Source of the DNA: Strigamia acuminata
Lineage: Eukaryota > Arthropoda > Chilopoda > Geophilomorpha > Linotaeniidae
Direction of reading: 5' to 3'
Assembly: GCA_949358305.1 (NCBI GenBank)
Contig: OX442315.1
Span: 23,834,427-23,898,426 of the forward strand
DNA length: 64,000 bases
This document shows positions 22,739 to 33,933 of the stretch, piece by piece. The notes beneath the pieces were generated by a model. That model searched no databases. It worked only from the letters and a program-made list of their open reading frames with translations, and was not told where the DNA came from. Position numbers and translations under genes: made by a program. Within the stretch, counting starts at the first letter, position 1, and every line of letters begins with the position of its first letter.

Positions 22739-25150
22739 TCACAGCATGTCCCTCGTTTGAGTTCTACTGCTGATACCCGTGAAAATCACTTGACCGCGCA
22801 TAAAAGACGATAGTAAGTGGTGGCTAACAATGCTCGGCTGCATATAGCGAGGTATAGCGCCTTGGTCTTGCCTATCACATATCAATTTACGCGCAGCGGT
22901 AGCGCCTTTTACTGTAGGACCAACTACCAACTTCTTTGGAAGCGCCTTTTATCTTAGGACCAACTTCCCTGGAAGCACCTTTTATCTTAGGATCAACTTC
23001 CCCGGAAGCACCTTTTATCTTAGGATCAACTTCCTCCCAGACTCAATGCCAAACTGTGAAAAACATCATTACTTGCAATTTGTGGGATCCATCCATTGCT
23101 GTCAAAAGAAACAAAAAAATAAAATTAATAACCAACAATAAATAAAACATTAATTTAAATAAATTACCTGTAGAAATCTGCGTAGTGGTAAAATCCTTTT
23201 TCATCAGCAAACGCAAGCTAGTTTAACACAAATTAGCATTACTCGAGCTGAGTTCTTTTTGCGCCACTGTGTGAAGCCAAGTGTAATCTCCTTTTCAACA
23301 TTACTCTTCCATTTGGGTAATTCTTAGCATGTCCCTCGTTTGAGTTCTATTGCTGCTACCCGTGAAAATCACTTTACCGTGGCCGCGGAAGCGCCTTTTA
23401 CTTTAGGACCAACTTCCCTGGAAGCGCCTTTCATCTTAGGACCAACTTCCTCCCAGACTCAATGCCAAAATGTAAAAAACATCATTATTTGTTCCTTTTT
23501 CCTTAATGAGCGTAATGACCAAGACGGGTTCCGAAACCAAAGATAATCACCTTTTTTTGAACCACTTTGCCCATTGGTCAAATGCCAATTCCTCACGAGT
23601 TGCCAGTTCGTGTTGGTCAAATGCCAATTCGTGAAAATCATTAAAATTCATTGAAAATCATTTCCCGGTTGGCGTGTCCCTCCCCTGGGACGTGTCCCCC
23701 CCCTGGGACTACTTGACTTAGTCAAATATGCCTGTAAGTGTGTGGTCACTTTTACCCGGTCTACGGAAGGTCCTTCTAGGCAGGACCGTCCTCCCAGTCT
23801 ATTGATCACCAGCTCAAGCACAAACGCAAGCTAGTTTAACACAAATTAGCATTACTCGAGCTGAGTTCTTTTTGCGCCAACGTGTGAAGCCAAGTGTAAT
23901 CACCTTTTCAACATTATTCTTCCATTTGGGTAATTCACAGCATGTCCCTCGTTTGAGTTCTATTGCTGATACCCGTGAAAATCACTTGACTGCGCATAAA
24001 AGACGATAGTGAGTGGTGGCTAACAATGCTCGGCTGCATATAGCGAGGTATAGCGCCTTGGTCTTGCCTATCACATATCAATTTACGCGCAGCGATAGCG
24101 CCTTTTACTGTAGGACCAACTACCAACTTCTTTGGAAGCGCCTTTTATCTTAGGACCAACTTCCCCGGAAGCACCTTTTATCTTAGGATCAACTTCCTCC
24201 CAGACTCAATGCCAAACTGTGAAAAACATCATTACTTGCAATTTGCGGGATCCATCCATTGCTTTTTATGCCACTGTTCGAAGCCAAGTGTAATCACCTT
24301 TTCAACATTACTCTTCCATTTGGGTAATTCACAGCATGTTCCTCGTTTGAGTTCTATTGCTGCTACCCGTGAAAATCACTTGACCGTGCACGCCACACGT
24401 GTTAGTTTGGCAGAAGCGGTAGCGCCTTTTACTGTAGGACCAACTACCAACTTCTTTGGAAGCGCCTTTTATCTTAGGACCAACTTCCCCGGAAGCACCT
24501 TTTATCTTAGGATCAACTTCCCCGGAAGCACCTTTTATCTTAGGATCAACTTCCTCTCAGACTCAATGCCAAACTGTGAAAAACATCATTACTTGCAATT
24601 TGTGGGTCCCATCCATTGCTGTCAAAAGAAACAAAAAATAAAATTAATAACCAACAATAAATAAAACATTAATTTAAATAAATTACCTGTAGAAATCTGC
24701 GTAGTGGTAAAATCCTTTTTCATCAGCAAACGCAAGCTAGTTTAACACAAATTAGCATTACTCGAGCTGAGTTCTTTTTGCGCCACTGTGTGAAGCCAAG
24801 TGTAATCACCTTTTCAACATTACTCTTCCATTTGGGTAATTCACAGCATGTCCCTCGTTTGAGTTCTATTGCTGATACCCGTGAAAATCACTTGACCGCG
24901 CATAAAAGACGATAGTGAGTGGTGGCTAACAATGCTCGGCTGCATATAGCGAAGTATAGCGCCTTGGTCTTGCCTATCACATATCAATTTACGCGCAGCG
25001 GTAGCGCCTTTTACTGTAGGACCAACTACCAACTTCTTTGGAAGCGCCTTTTATCTTAGGACCAACTTCCCCGGAAGCACCTTTTATCTTAGGATCAACT
25101 TCCTCCCAGACTCAATGCCAAACTGTGAAAAACATCATTGCTTGCAATTT
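22739..25150. repeat. Higher-order tandem array, copy 3 (truncated)
   Basis: Third copy of the 2,655-bp unit. The internal interval 22189 to 24841 is 2,652 bp, three bases short. The array ends around 25150, where the final unit loses similarity after TGCAATTTGCGGATCCCATC. Confidence 0.92.
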
Positions 25151-26080
25151 GCGGATCCCATCCATTGTTGTCGAAAGAAACAAGAAAAAATAAACATTAT
25201 CAATTTAAACAAATTACTTTTAGAAATCTGCAACTTCACGCGACGTGTTGCACAAAAGCCAAAATCCATGGAATGAGGCAGCAAGCGGTCGACCATTGGG
25301 TTTATGTGCTCTTTTGCATATTGCGTATCGAGTTCGTGTTTCCAGGTCGTCACTTGGAGACACGAATTCGATCAAAGACTTGCAAAACCTTTATTCTTCT
25401 AACTTTTGCAGACATTACATACACAAATCAGTCTCCAAACGGCAGCAATTAATTTCCCTGAAAAAAAGAAAAATAACAAACGAACAAACAACTTATTAAT
25501 GGCAAAACATCCACGGTGTAATGCCATGCAAATAACATTACATGTCCTAATCGTGTTTCTTTTTACATACTCATGGTATAACATTAAGCCAGTATGAAAC
25601 ATACTTCTTCTGAAAAACATTGCAGATATAAATCGACCTGCAAAAAGAAAAAATCGTGACGCGCGCTTGAAAACTTTTCATGCCCCAACCCCAACTATTA
25701 AAATTCAATTGAAAATATTTCTGCATTCTTTTCATCCAAGTGTGACACACACATCAAATCATTATATTGAGCCTGTAGGAAAAATAATTAAAATTCTTTT
25801 CAAATTTTAGTAATCCATAAGTATTTCTTAATTCGTATTCACAGAAATTTTTCTAATTTACCAACTTGGTTGACAATGGTTGCTGCTGTTCTAAGTCGCT
25901 ACGTCACGTTTTGCTGCTCTTCTTCCTACAATGCAGTCTCGTTCTTATTTCCTGTCTTACGATCGGACTTACAACCAGTAGTTACGTCACTTCCGGGTAA
26001 CGAATCGGAATACCGCTGGAAAGAGAAAAATATAAAAATAAATAAACCAATAATTTATTAATGTCAAATTAAAAACATTT
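25151..26080. other. Transition region after the array
   Basis: Contains a decayed relative of the intron-like module (about 25165-25225) whose acceptor AG is lost. Near 25870-25945 there is a first copy of the GGTTGCTGCTGTTCTAAGTC module, which recurs in altered form at about 26570 and 30305. Overlapping short ORFs exist on both strands, none with a recognisable domain. Confidence 0.5.
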
Positions 26081-26365
26081 GAGAAAAATCGTGACAAGTA
26101 TGGCCGTGCAGGAACTCTACATAAAGAAAGGACGCCTCAAATCTGTAGTAAAAATAAATTTCTTTTGCAATTTTAGTATTCATAAGCCTATCTTATTTCA
26201 CATTTAATTCAAAGCGAAATTTATTTACCCAAGTGTGTGTGCTGATGAACACACTCAGCCGCCATTTGTTCGAATTACTAAGTTTCTTGAAAATTAAGAA
26301 TTAAAAATACCAAAATTCATTAAGGAATTTTTTAAAATATTGATAAATTTAAAAAGTGCACTTAC

Positions 26366-26443
26366 CAATCTACATTTTGAAGCTCAGGAAACTTTATTCC
26401 TCATCAAGGCGAGGAGAGATTCGATTTCACCGTGGTCCGCCTT
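26366..26443 (-). other. Exon-like unit A (78 bp)
   Basis: On the minus strand a pyrimidine tract ending TCTAACAG precedes AAGGCGGACCACGGTGAAAT, and the unit ends at GATTG|GTAAGTGCACTTTTT. Similar units lie at 26890-27002 and 30033-30142. Their first codons read KADHGEIES, KADHVENKS and KAHAEIES but then hit stops, so coding is not supported. Confidence 0.5.
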
Positions 26444-26658
26444 CTGTTAGAAAAAAAAAACTAAAAATGCCAAAAATCGTTAAAAATCTTAATTGTAGTT
26501 TAAGATAAACAAACTCAAATTCCCACCTCGAACCGAGTAGATGGCTGAAGATTAATTCTAAATATACCACCCAATGGTTGCCATTGTCATCGCATCAGAC
26601 TACATACTGTTCTACTTCCCACAATGCAATCTGATTCTTACCTGCGGTCGCTGTGATT

Positions 26659-26685
26659 GGCTCAGAACTGGCTTAGTTCTGAGCC
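26659..26685. other. Short perfect hairpin
   Basis: GGCTCAGAACT and AGTTCTGAGCC are perfect 11-bp inverted arms around a 5-base loop (GGCTT). It lies beside an ATTGG box. Possible regulatory palindrome or repeat end. Confidence 0.6.
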
Positions 26686-26889
26686 ACTTCTCCGCAATCC
26701 GGATGTGCATGATCTTTCCCATCAAGACTAGGATATTATGAACTTGATATTATTATTATTATTATTACTAACCCCAAGTGCCATGTTTGAATTCAGGCAT
26801 CTTTTACTGTGCTTTTCAAAAATATTAAATTATGGCTGATTCATTAAATTATTTCCAAAATTTTTGTTAAATTTGGAAAATATACTTAC

Positions 26890-27002
26890 CAATGTGTATT
26901 TTGAACATCTAGGGACTTCATTTCACATCTTGAAGTTGTGGATGGCTCAGAATCAAATCTCTAAAAATGGCGCTGAGATTTATTTTCAACGTGGTCTGCT
27001 TT
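26890..27002 (-). other. Exon-like unit B (113 bp)
   Basis: The minus strand shows TTTAAAACAG|AAAGCAGACCACGTTG at the acceptor side and CACATTG|GTAAGTATATTT at the donor side. It is homologous to units A and C. Confidence 0.5.
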
Positions 27003-27039
27003 CTGTTTTAAAAAAAAAAGAAATTTTATAATTTTACGA

Positions 27040-27203
27040 GAAAAAGTGGGAATTTTACGAGAAAAATTGGGAATTTTACGAGAAAAATTGGGAATTTTAC
27101 GAGAAAAATTGGGAATTTTACGAGAAAAATTGGGAATTTTACGAGAAAAATTGAGAATTTTACGAGAAAAATTGGGAATTTTACGAGAAAAATTGGGAAT
27201 TTT
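27040..27203. repeat. 21-bp minisatellite, about eight copies
   Basis: Nearly perfect GAATTTTACGAGAAAAATTGG units (one GAGAATTTTAC variant). The period is a multiple of three, which keeps three frames open (FSRKIPN, FLVKFPI, REKLGIL). These ORFs are repeat artefacts. Confidence 0.92.
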
Positions 27204-27209
27204 TCTTGC

Positions 27210-28010
27210 AATTCTAATCTGCCTGGGAGTTTCGGTTGAATAAAAATTTTTTAAAAAACTCAATATTTCAATTTTTTCGATTTTAATCATTTTTTCGTGT
27301 TTTTACGCCGATTAAACCTGATATTAAACGATTTCTACACAGACTGAGCCCTATTATTACACGATTTAACACTGTTTAACCCCGATAATACACGTTTTAC
27401 GTTGTCAGACGACAGTTGTCAGTTAACACTAAATGCTTCACTGCATCAAAATTAACAAATATCGCATGTGATGTTTTTACTTTTAATATTTTTTTTTGGT
27501 TTAACTTTGAAAAAGTTTGCTTTAAAATAATGTGAAACTATTGTTAAAGGTATTTCAAAACGTTACAAAATTTTTTTAATAACTTATTATAAAAACATGT
27601 GAACTCATGTAAAATTCGGATAGAATAATGCAAAAACGTCTAAAACCGTGCTATACCAAGTTCAAACAGTGTAAAATCGTGCTATATCGTGTTCAAACAG
27701 TGTAAGAATGCTCAAAAACATGACAAAATGATTATAATCGACAAAAAAATCGACAAAACTTTGAGACGTATTAAAAACGGGAAGACACCACGTTAAACCA
27801 GTTGGAAAAAAAAATTCTTTTGAAAATTTATTATTCATATAAGTAATATCTTAATTCACATTTAATTTGAGGCAAAATTTATTCACCCGAGTATATGTGC
27901 TGATGAAAAGACTCCTTCGAATTCAGCAAGTTTCGTAAAAAAATTAAAAATACTGAAATTTATTAAATTATTTCCTAAAAACCTCAATAACAAACGTTTT
28001 AAAATCTTTC
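27210..28010. repeat. About 0.8-kb segment duplicated about 2.0 kb downstream, copy 1
   Basis: Landmarks such as ACGTTAAACCAGTTGGAAAA (27791) and ACAGTTGTCAGTTAACACTA-like text (27410) recur near 29819 and 29480. The offset is about 2.03-2.07 kb. The copies are diverged, so this is older than the array at 20-25 kb. Confidence 0.75.
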
Positions 28011-28012
28011 TA

Positions 28013-28878
28013 CTGGGTGGCCCACATAAAACCGGCCCAACAATACAAGGAGGGTTACAAAGAGTGGCTCAAAAAAATGTATACACACGCAAAATTAAAT
28101 ATAAATTAATCATTAGCTGTGTAATGAACGTTTCTAGTGCAGTTTTTTTTCGCTCTTTCGTTTGGTGTTTAGTGTTTGACGATCCGAGCTTTTGTTCTCG
28201 AGATATTTGCATTTTGCATCAATTTTTGTCCGAATTTTCCATGTTTGATGGCACTAGTTAGCTTGAATTTTAGATTTTGTGGTAATTGAGTGGATTTCTT
28301 AAGCAGTACCAGTACCGGTACAGGTACTGGTACAGGTACACAGTATTTTTCGAAAAATGCCGCTATTTGTGGGACTGGTACGGTACCTGTAAAACGTTTT
28401 TGCTACCCTATGACTTTACTTAAGCAAAATCTAAAAAATATAGCAAAATCTCACAAAATCAGGCAAAATCTCAAAAATGTAGCAAAAACTCACAAAATCA
28501 AGCACAATCTCACAAAATCAAGCACAATCTCACGAAATCAAGCGAAATCTCGTAAGAAGAAATCCATAAAAGTACCATTGAAGAGAATCAAAAAGTATCA
28601 CAAAATTCAGGAATGACTAGTGCAATCAAACTTGGTGAATTCAGACAATGATTGATTAAAATCACAAATATCTCGAGAACAAAAGCTCGGATCGTCAAAA
28701 GCTAAATGCCAAACGGAAGAGCGGAAAAATTCGCACTAGAAACGTTAATTAAACAACCCTGCCCACAGATAATGATTTATGTATATTTAATTTTGTGCGT
28801 GTATACATTTTTTTGAGCCACCCTTCGTAACCCTCCTTGTATATGTATTGTTGGGCCGGTTTTATGTGGGCCACCCGG
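28013..28878. mobile_element. TIR (foldback/MITE-like) DNA element, 866 bp
   Basis: The left end (CTGGGTGGCCCACATAAAAC) and right end (GTTTTATGTGGGCCACCCGG) are inverted copies that keep pairing inward for roughly 200 bp. The paired part includes CGATCCGAGCTTTTGTTCTC on the left and its complement near 28680. The element is flanked by TA at 28011-28012 and 28879-28880, the target duplication of Tc1/mariner-type elements. The middle (about 28300-28560) holds (GGTACTGGTACA)-like repeats and an 18-bp CACAAAATCAAGCACAATCT repeat. No transposase, so it is non-autonomous. Confidence 0.85.
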
Positions 28879-29088
28879 TACATTCCTTCCAAGCAAGTAC
28901 GTATCGCCGTGCAGGATCACTACATAAATAAGGGGCGCCTCAAATCTTTACGATAAGCTTGTAGAAAAAATAAATCTCTTTTAAAATTTTAATATTCAAC
29001 CAGCATATCTTAATTCGTATTGAATTTGAGACGGAATTTACCTCGATTTATAAAGTTGTAAATAATGAATTTTTTAAGATTTACTTAC

Positions 29089-29187
29089 ACAAGTGTATGT
29101 TTGTGCATTCCTCGTCGAACTCGAACATGATGTCGACGAAGGCCAATTGTGGTGTCATTATTTCGGCTGTATAGTTGGATATTTAAT
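29089..29187 (-). other. Exon-like unit D (99 bp)
   Basis: On the minus strand TTCCTCTTTATTACAG precedes ATTAAATATCCAACTATACA and the unit ends CACTTGT|GTAAGTAAATC. Its sequence differs from units A-C, so it would be a different exon of the same putative transcript. No open frame is kept throughout. Confidence 0.4.
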
Positions 29188-29329
29188 CTGTAATAAAGAG
29201 GAAAGCAAATTAAATACATAATTTACACAAAAATATTTAAAATAATAAATTTTCAAAGAAAAAATATATATTTTTATTAATACTTTTCTTATTTTACCTT
29301 TTCTCCCCCATTATTCATGTAAAATTCCA

Positions 29330-29990
29330 AATTGTTCTTGCAATTTTAATCGGGCTGGAAATTTTACTTGTTGGTGAATAAAAGTTTTCAAAAAATCATT
29401 CTTTTAATTTTTTTTGTGCTTTTACAACTGTTTAACCTCAATAACACACGTTTTTAAACTTTTTACGTTGACAGATGGCAGCTGTCAGTTTACAATAGAT
29501 GCTTCGCTGCATCACAAATTAGTAAATGTACGATGTTTCACTTTTTTTCGAAGGTTTACTTTAAAATAAATTGATAATGTATTGTTAAAGGTATTTCAAA
29601 ACTTTACAGAAATTTTTTTAACAACATATTGTAAAGACAGTATGTACTCATGTAAACATCGGATAAAATAATGTAAAAACGTCTAAAATCGGGTTCAAAC
29701 CGTGTAAAATCGTGCTACATCGGGTTCAAACAGTATGCGCAAAAACATGACAAAATGATTAAAATCGAAAAAAAAATCGATAACACTTTAAGACGTATTA
29801 TAAACGGGAGAACATCACGTTAAACCAGTTGGAAAAAATAAATTTCTTTTGAAATTTATTATTCATAAGTAATATCTTAATAAATATTTAATTTGAGGCA
29901 AAATTTATTTACCCAAGTATGTGTGCTCATGAACAGACTCGTGCGAATTCAGCACGTTTCGTAAAAATTAAAAATACCGAAATTCATTAA
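29330..29990. repeat. About 0.8-kb duplicated segment, copy 2
   Basis: Counterpart of 27210-28010, without the minisatellite and without the TIR element. Shared text includes GCTGTCAGTTTACAATAGATG versus its altered copy, and ACGTTAAACCAGTTGGAAAA. Confidence 0.7.
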
Positions 29991-30032
29991 ATTATTTCCC
30001 AAAATATGGTTACATTTGAAAAATGCACTTAC

Positions 30033-30142
30033 TAATGTATAATTTGAAGCTCAGAAAATATGATTTCTCATCAAGGCAGAGTGGATGGCTCCGAATCGAG
30101 TTGTTAATAATGGCGGCGAGATTCGATTTCAGCGTGGGCCTT
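30033..30142 (-). other. Exon-like unit C (110 bp)
   Basis: The minus strand shows TTTTTTTTTTGAACAG|AAGGCCCACGCTGAAATC at the acceptor and ATACATTA|GTAAGTGCATTTTTC at the donor. It is the best counterpart of unit A, showing the same exon-intron layout kept after duplication. Confidence 0.5.
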
Positions 30143-30429
30143 CTGTTCAAAAAAAAAAACGAAATATGCCAAAATTCGTTAAATTATTCCGCTGTTTTTA
30201 AACTATTCTGAAACATTTACAATCTTAAAAATAATTTAAGATAAACTAACTCAAATTCCCACCTCGAAACGATTGGATGGCTGAAGATTAAGTCTAAATA
30301 TACAGGCCAATGGTTGCTGCTGTCGTATGCATCGCGTCAGAACACATACTGTCCTCCTTCCCACAATGCAATCTGATTCTTACTGCGCATGTGCGTGGAT
30401 TTCTCCATCAAGGCTTGATATTATTATTA

Positions 30430-31230
30430 CGAATCTTTAGATATTAAACTCAAACGCTATTGCCATAAAAATAGGTACTTATAACACACAAACAAGGATA
30501 ACATTTTGTGATCAATGTTTTTCGAATGAAATATTTACAATTTTTATTAGTCAAATGCTTGACGTGTAAGTAACATTGAATTTGAAATAAAAATACCATA
30601 TTTCTTATTTTATCAAATAAGAGTCGAGTAGCCCTTTGTTAAGAGCCACCCCCAATTGAGAGCCGCGGCTGCGATATGAAAAAGATGACAAAAAATACCG
30701 TATTTTTTGCAAAAAAAAGTATTCTTTTCATATTTTCCGGCACAAACGACGTTTCACACTTCACACATCATAAAACAACGTTCACACTTCATTAAACAAA
30801 TGTAACGAACGAAAAACAGAAATTGTCGTTGCCGACAAAAATGGCGGTTTTGGTGGCTTTTTTTCATTGAAATACGATAAATCGTTATGCAAGCTCAAAT
30901 CTCTTCAAAAGAAACCATTTATTTTTTAAATGTGATTAAAATAAAACATTGCCAAAAAGGATGTCATTTGTTTTCGTCAAGATTTTAAAGACGTTTGCAG
31001 TTTCCCACCTAGCGAGATCTTCTGATTTTAATAAATTGAACTCAATTTCTATTGCCTTAAAAATATCTAATCTGGTCTATACTTTACAATTTAATACACA
31101 AACAAGGGATCGTGATAATTAGTATTTGTTCGAATGAAATATTTACAAATTTTATTAACCATACCCTTGACGTGTAAATAGCACATTGAATTCTAAATAA
31201 AAATAAATCGTTTTATACTGGTAAGCTCAA
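30430..31230. repeat. Diverged direct duplication of about 200 bp
   Basis: About 30440-30610 and 31030-31215 share the ordered words AACTCAA, CTATTGCC, ACACACAAACAAGG / ACACAAACAAGGG, CGAATGAAATATTTACAA, TTTTATTA, CTTGACGTGTAA and AAATAAAAATA. The intervening 400 bp are unrelated and contain nothing recognised. Confidence 0.7.
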
Positions 31231-31699
31231 ATAGTCAAATCTCTTCAAATCGAACTTCATTATTTTTTAACTTAATAAGAAAAAAAAATTAATGAATTAA
31301 AATCTTGACGAAATCACATGAAATTTATAAATTTGTTGTGCAGTGGAGCAAAAGCACCTCCGGTGTGTATTAATTTTACCTTGCTACCTATCCATAAAAG
31401 TAATCAAAAGTATGCGTGTTGTGCCTCGTGCCAGAAAAAAAAGAAGGATGTAGGTTACACTTTATTTTCTCACAACTAAACAGGATGGTGTGATATGTGA
31501 TATTGTCTGTATTCAGACAACTTTATACATTTTGATAGATACCTAACACAAGAAAGTCTGAATCGGCAGATTTTGACTTTTAAAAGAGTTTCCTGTAACC
31601 GCCAATCATCAAAAAATCTTTTATGTGACGAAGGTTTTATATACAGCTTTGAAACTAATAAAATTTTTCATTTCAATACGGCTATCAAACAAATTTAAC

Positions 31700-32581
31700 A
31701 TGTTCGTTTATACTTGTATGGTTTTTTTCGTTGCAGTATGTTCAGTTGCAGCAGCAGAGGAAGACACTAATGCAAGTTTAAATGACATGTTGATATCAGT
31801 TTATTGATGTTACATCAAGTTCTGTAATTTCATTTCAGGTGTGCTACGAAATCAAGGACATTTACGAGAAGGTTTTATTTTTATATTTTTGAAATTGGTA
31901 AGCAAGTTAAACCTAAGTTAAATACCATAGGTGAAACCACTTCATGACAAATGTAAAAAAGAATCCAAAGAGAAGTCCCACGGGGATAAAGATGTAAAAC
32001 TGACAAAAATATTGCTTAATACACTTTATTATTGATTTATATTTATTTTAATTAAAGGCTTGTTATCTGGCCTACCGTTACTGTCATCTAACTGGGCTGA
32101 AAGTGGTATGACAGACATGTTGGCAAATTATATATTCGTATTACCGCTAAACTATAATTTGAGATACGTTTTGCAGATAAACGATGCTGGAGATGGAGTT
32201 AACCATGAAAAAATGGTAGCCCTATTGACTAAAAGTGCCAAGGAAGCTGTAAGTCAGCTAAAAATTATTGTAGTGCATAAAAACAATTAATCTCAAATCC
32301 AATAGAAAAAAAGCATTATCGCTGCTGATGTTGCTCCGTGTGGAAAAATGGAATTGAAGGAGAAAGACAAAGTATATAAGCAAAAAAAAAAATTAAATCA
32401 AAATTTAAAACGAATAAATAAATCGTCTTCAGCAATTAACTAATTACAATTAAATTTTTAGATTCAACCATATTATGACTGCATTGAAAAGCAATTAAAG
32501 GATGATTGCCCAGAAATTACTAAGTATCGAAAAGAATTCCGAGAAGAATTTGAGGGCTCAGCAACTGACATTTGCCAATGA
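31700..32581 (+). CDS. Secreted odorant-binding-like protein 1
   Basis: Small secreted protein of 166 residues. Seven exons: 31700-31798, 31839-31871, 31931-31993, 32058-32105, 32177-32248, 32306-32371 and 32462-32581, all separated by phase-0 GT-AG introns. Residues 1-19 (MFVYTCMVFFVAVCSVAAA) form a signal peptide. Cysteines occur at VCYEI, HDKCKK, ACYLAYRYCHL, APCGK, YYDCIEK, DDCPE and DICQ. The part INDAGDGVNHEKMVALLTKS and the spacing of the last cysteines resemble the PBP/GOBP odorant-binding fold (after C3: a D-G-x-x-x-x-E segment, then C4). The C2-x6-C3 spacing is not the classical C-x3-C, so the family call is tentative. The exon 1 donor (TCA|GTTTAT) is chosen by phase and by the paralog. 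It is a tandem paralog of the next gene. Confidence 0.7.
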
Positions 32582-33042
32582 TAAATAAACTATATTTCTC
32601 AATGTAACATTTTTCGTTGTTTCATAACGTAGAAAAATTAAATACAATATAATGTGATGCAGCAAACGTTTTAGATTTTTGGTTTATTCATTTAAATTTT
32701 CAACATAACATTTCCACAACAAATCAAAAAATATATAAAAGAAAGGATGCAAATTTGAAAAATTGTTTATTATTATTATAATAAAACAGATAGTGATCAG
32801 CTACTGCGAGAAAATTAAAGTTAATAGCAATGACATTTTTCTAAAAAAGTATACCGGTAGGTAAAAGTCTCTTAAAAATTTCCTGTTCACTAACGTAAAG
32901 TATAATGTCTACAAATCATCACTTTTTTTTATTATACGGAGTAAAGGAAATGGTATCGATGCATAAAAAATGTATATTTCAAAATGTAATATTGCAAAAC
33001 AAAGCATACTGAGATGTCTTGATAGCAAATGTGCAGCAAGTG

Positions 33043-33052
33043 TATATATAAA
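33043..33052 (+). promoter_or_regulatory. TATA box of the second odorant-binding-like gene
   Basis: TATATATAAA lies about 50 bp before the ATG at 33094. A start near 33070-33078 would leave a very short leader. Strong TATA boxes are common in tissue-specific secreted-protein genes of insects. Confidence 0.55.
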
Positions 33053-33093
33053 CCTGGACACAAGCGTTTGTACCATCTATAGTTTTATTAAGC

Positions 33094-33933
33094 ATGTTGC
33101 TGTACATTTTTCTAGTTACTGCAGTCACATCCTCCTTTGCTGTGGCAGACGTGAGTGTACAACAACTTTCAATATTCGTAAAGTTTTGTAAATTTAATGG
33201 AATATAACTAATGCAATCTTCTTTAGGTTTGCTTCGATCCAGAGCTGTATATCAAAAAGGTTATTTGTTAAATTTCTCTTAATAATTATGGAGTAATAAT
33301 TAATAACAACATTTTCTTTATAAAGCTACAACCTGTTCACGTCACCTGCAAAGCTGAAATAAAATCTAGGAGCGATGATAGAGATGTAAGTAGTTGTTAA
33401 GATAGATAAATCTATTGTAGAATACGAATTATACTAAAAGAATTTTGTTGTTAGAGAAATTCTGAAACTTGTTACAACAAATATCGAGCTTGTCATTTGA
33501 GAGAAATTGGAGTGGTATGTCGTAGTAATATAATAATTAGGTTTAGTCCTTAATTACCGTTTTGTTATTAATATTACAGTTAAACGAAGCAAAAAATGGA
33601 GTTGATCACAAAAAAATGCTCGATTTAATGATTAAGTTTTCTAAGGTGAGTTGAAAATTTCTCTTTAGATTTTTTCTTTATTATCATTTAAAAATAATTA
33701 ATTGGCAGAATAAAGATGGACTAACCGCTAAACTTTCTGATTGCAATAAATCCACATTTATTGGCAGTGATCACAAAGTAAGTTTAAAATTTGATCCTAA
33801 ATTGTAATTTTATTTTTATTTTACTACTTTAAATCCCCAGATTAATGAGTACTACGATTGCATTCAAGCAAAATGTCCAGAAATGGCTAAAGTTCGACAG
33901 GAAACAAAAGATTCGGCAACTACCGTTTGTTAA
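33094..33933 (+). CDS. Secreted odorant-binding-like protein 2
   Basis: 145 residues. Seven exons: 33094-33150, 33227-33259, 33326-33385, 33455-33514, 33580-33645, 33709-33777 and 33841-33933, with all introns phase 0. Exon lengths and phases mirror the upstream paralog (exon 2 is 33 bp in both). Signal peptide MLLYIFLVTAVTSSFAVA. Cysteines: VCFD, VTCKAE, TCYNKYRACHLREIG, LSDCNK, YYDCIQAKCPE and the C-terminal Cys. NEAKNGVDHKKMLDLM is the counterpart of NDAGDGVNHEKMVALL in gene 1. Probably an extracellular carrier of small hydrophobic ligands if the odorant-binding assignment holds. Otherwise a lineage-specific Cys-rich secreted family. Confidence 0.72.

Noticed and set aside
16990-24850. Many 60-150-codon ORFs on both strands (e.g. 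MVVGPTVKGA, MEAPFILGPTS, MPNCEKHHYLQF) as genes
   Set aside because: They recur only because the DNA is tandemly repeated. The frames differ in length between copies, no family features are present, and the 33-bp minisatellite keeps frames open by its period.
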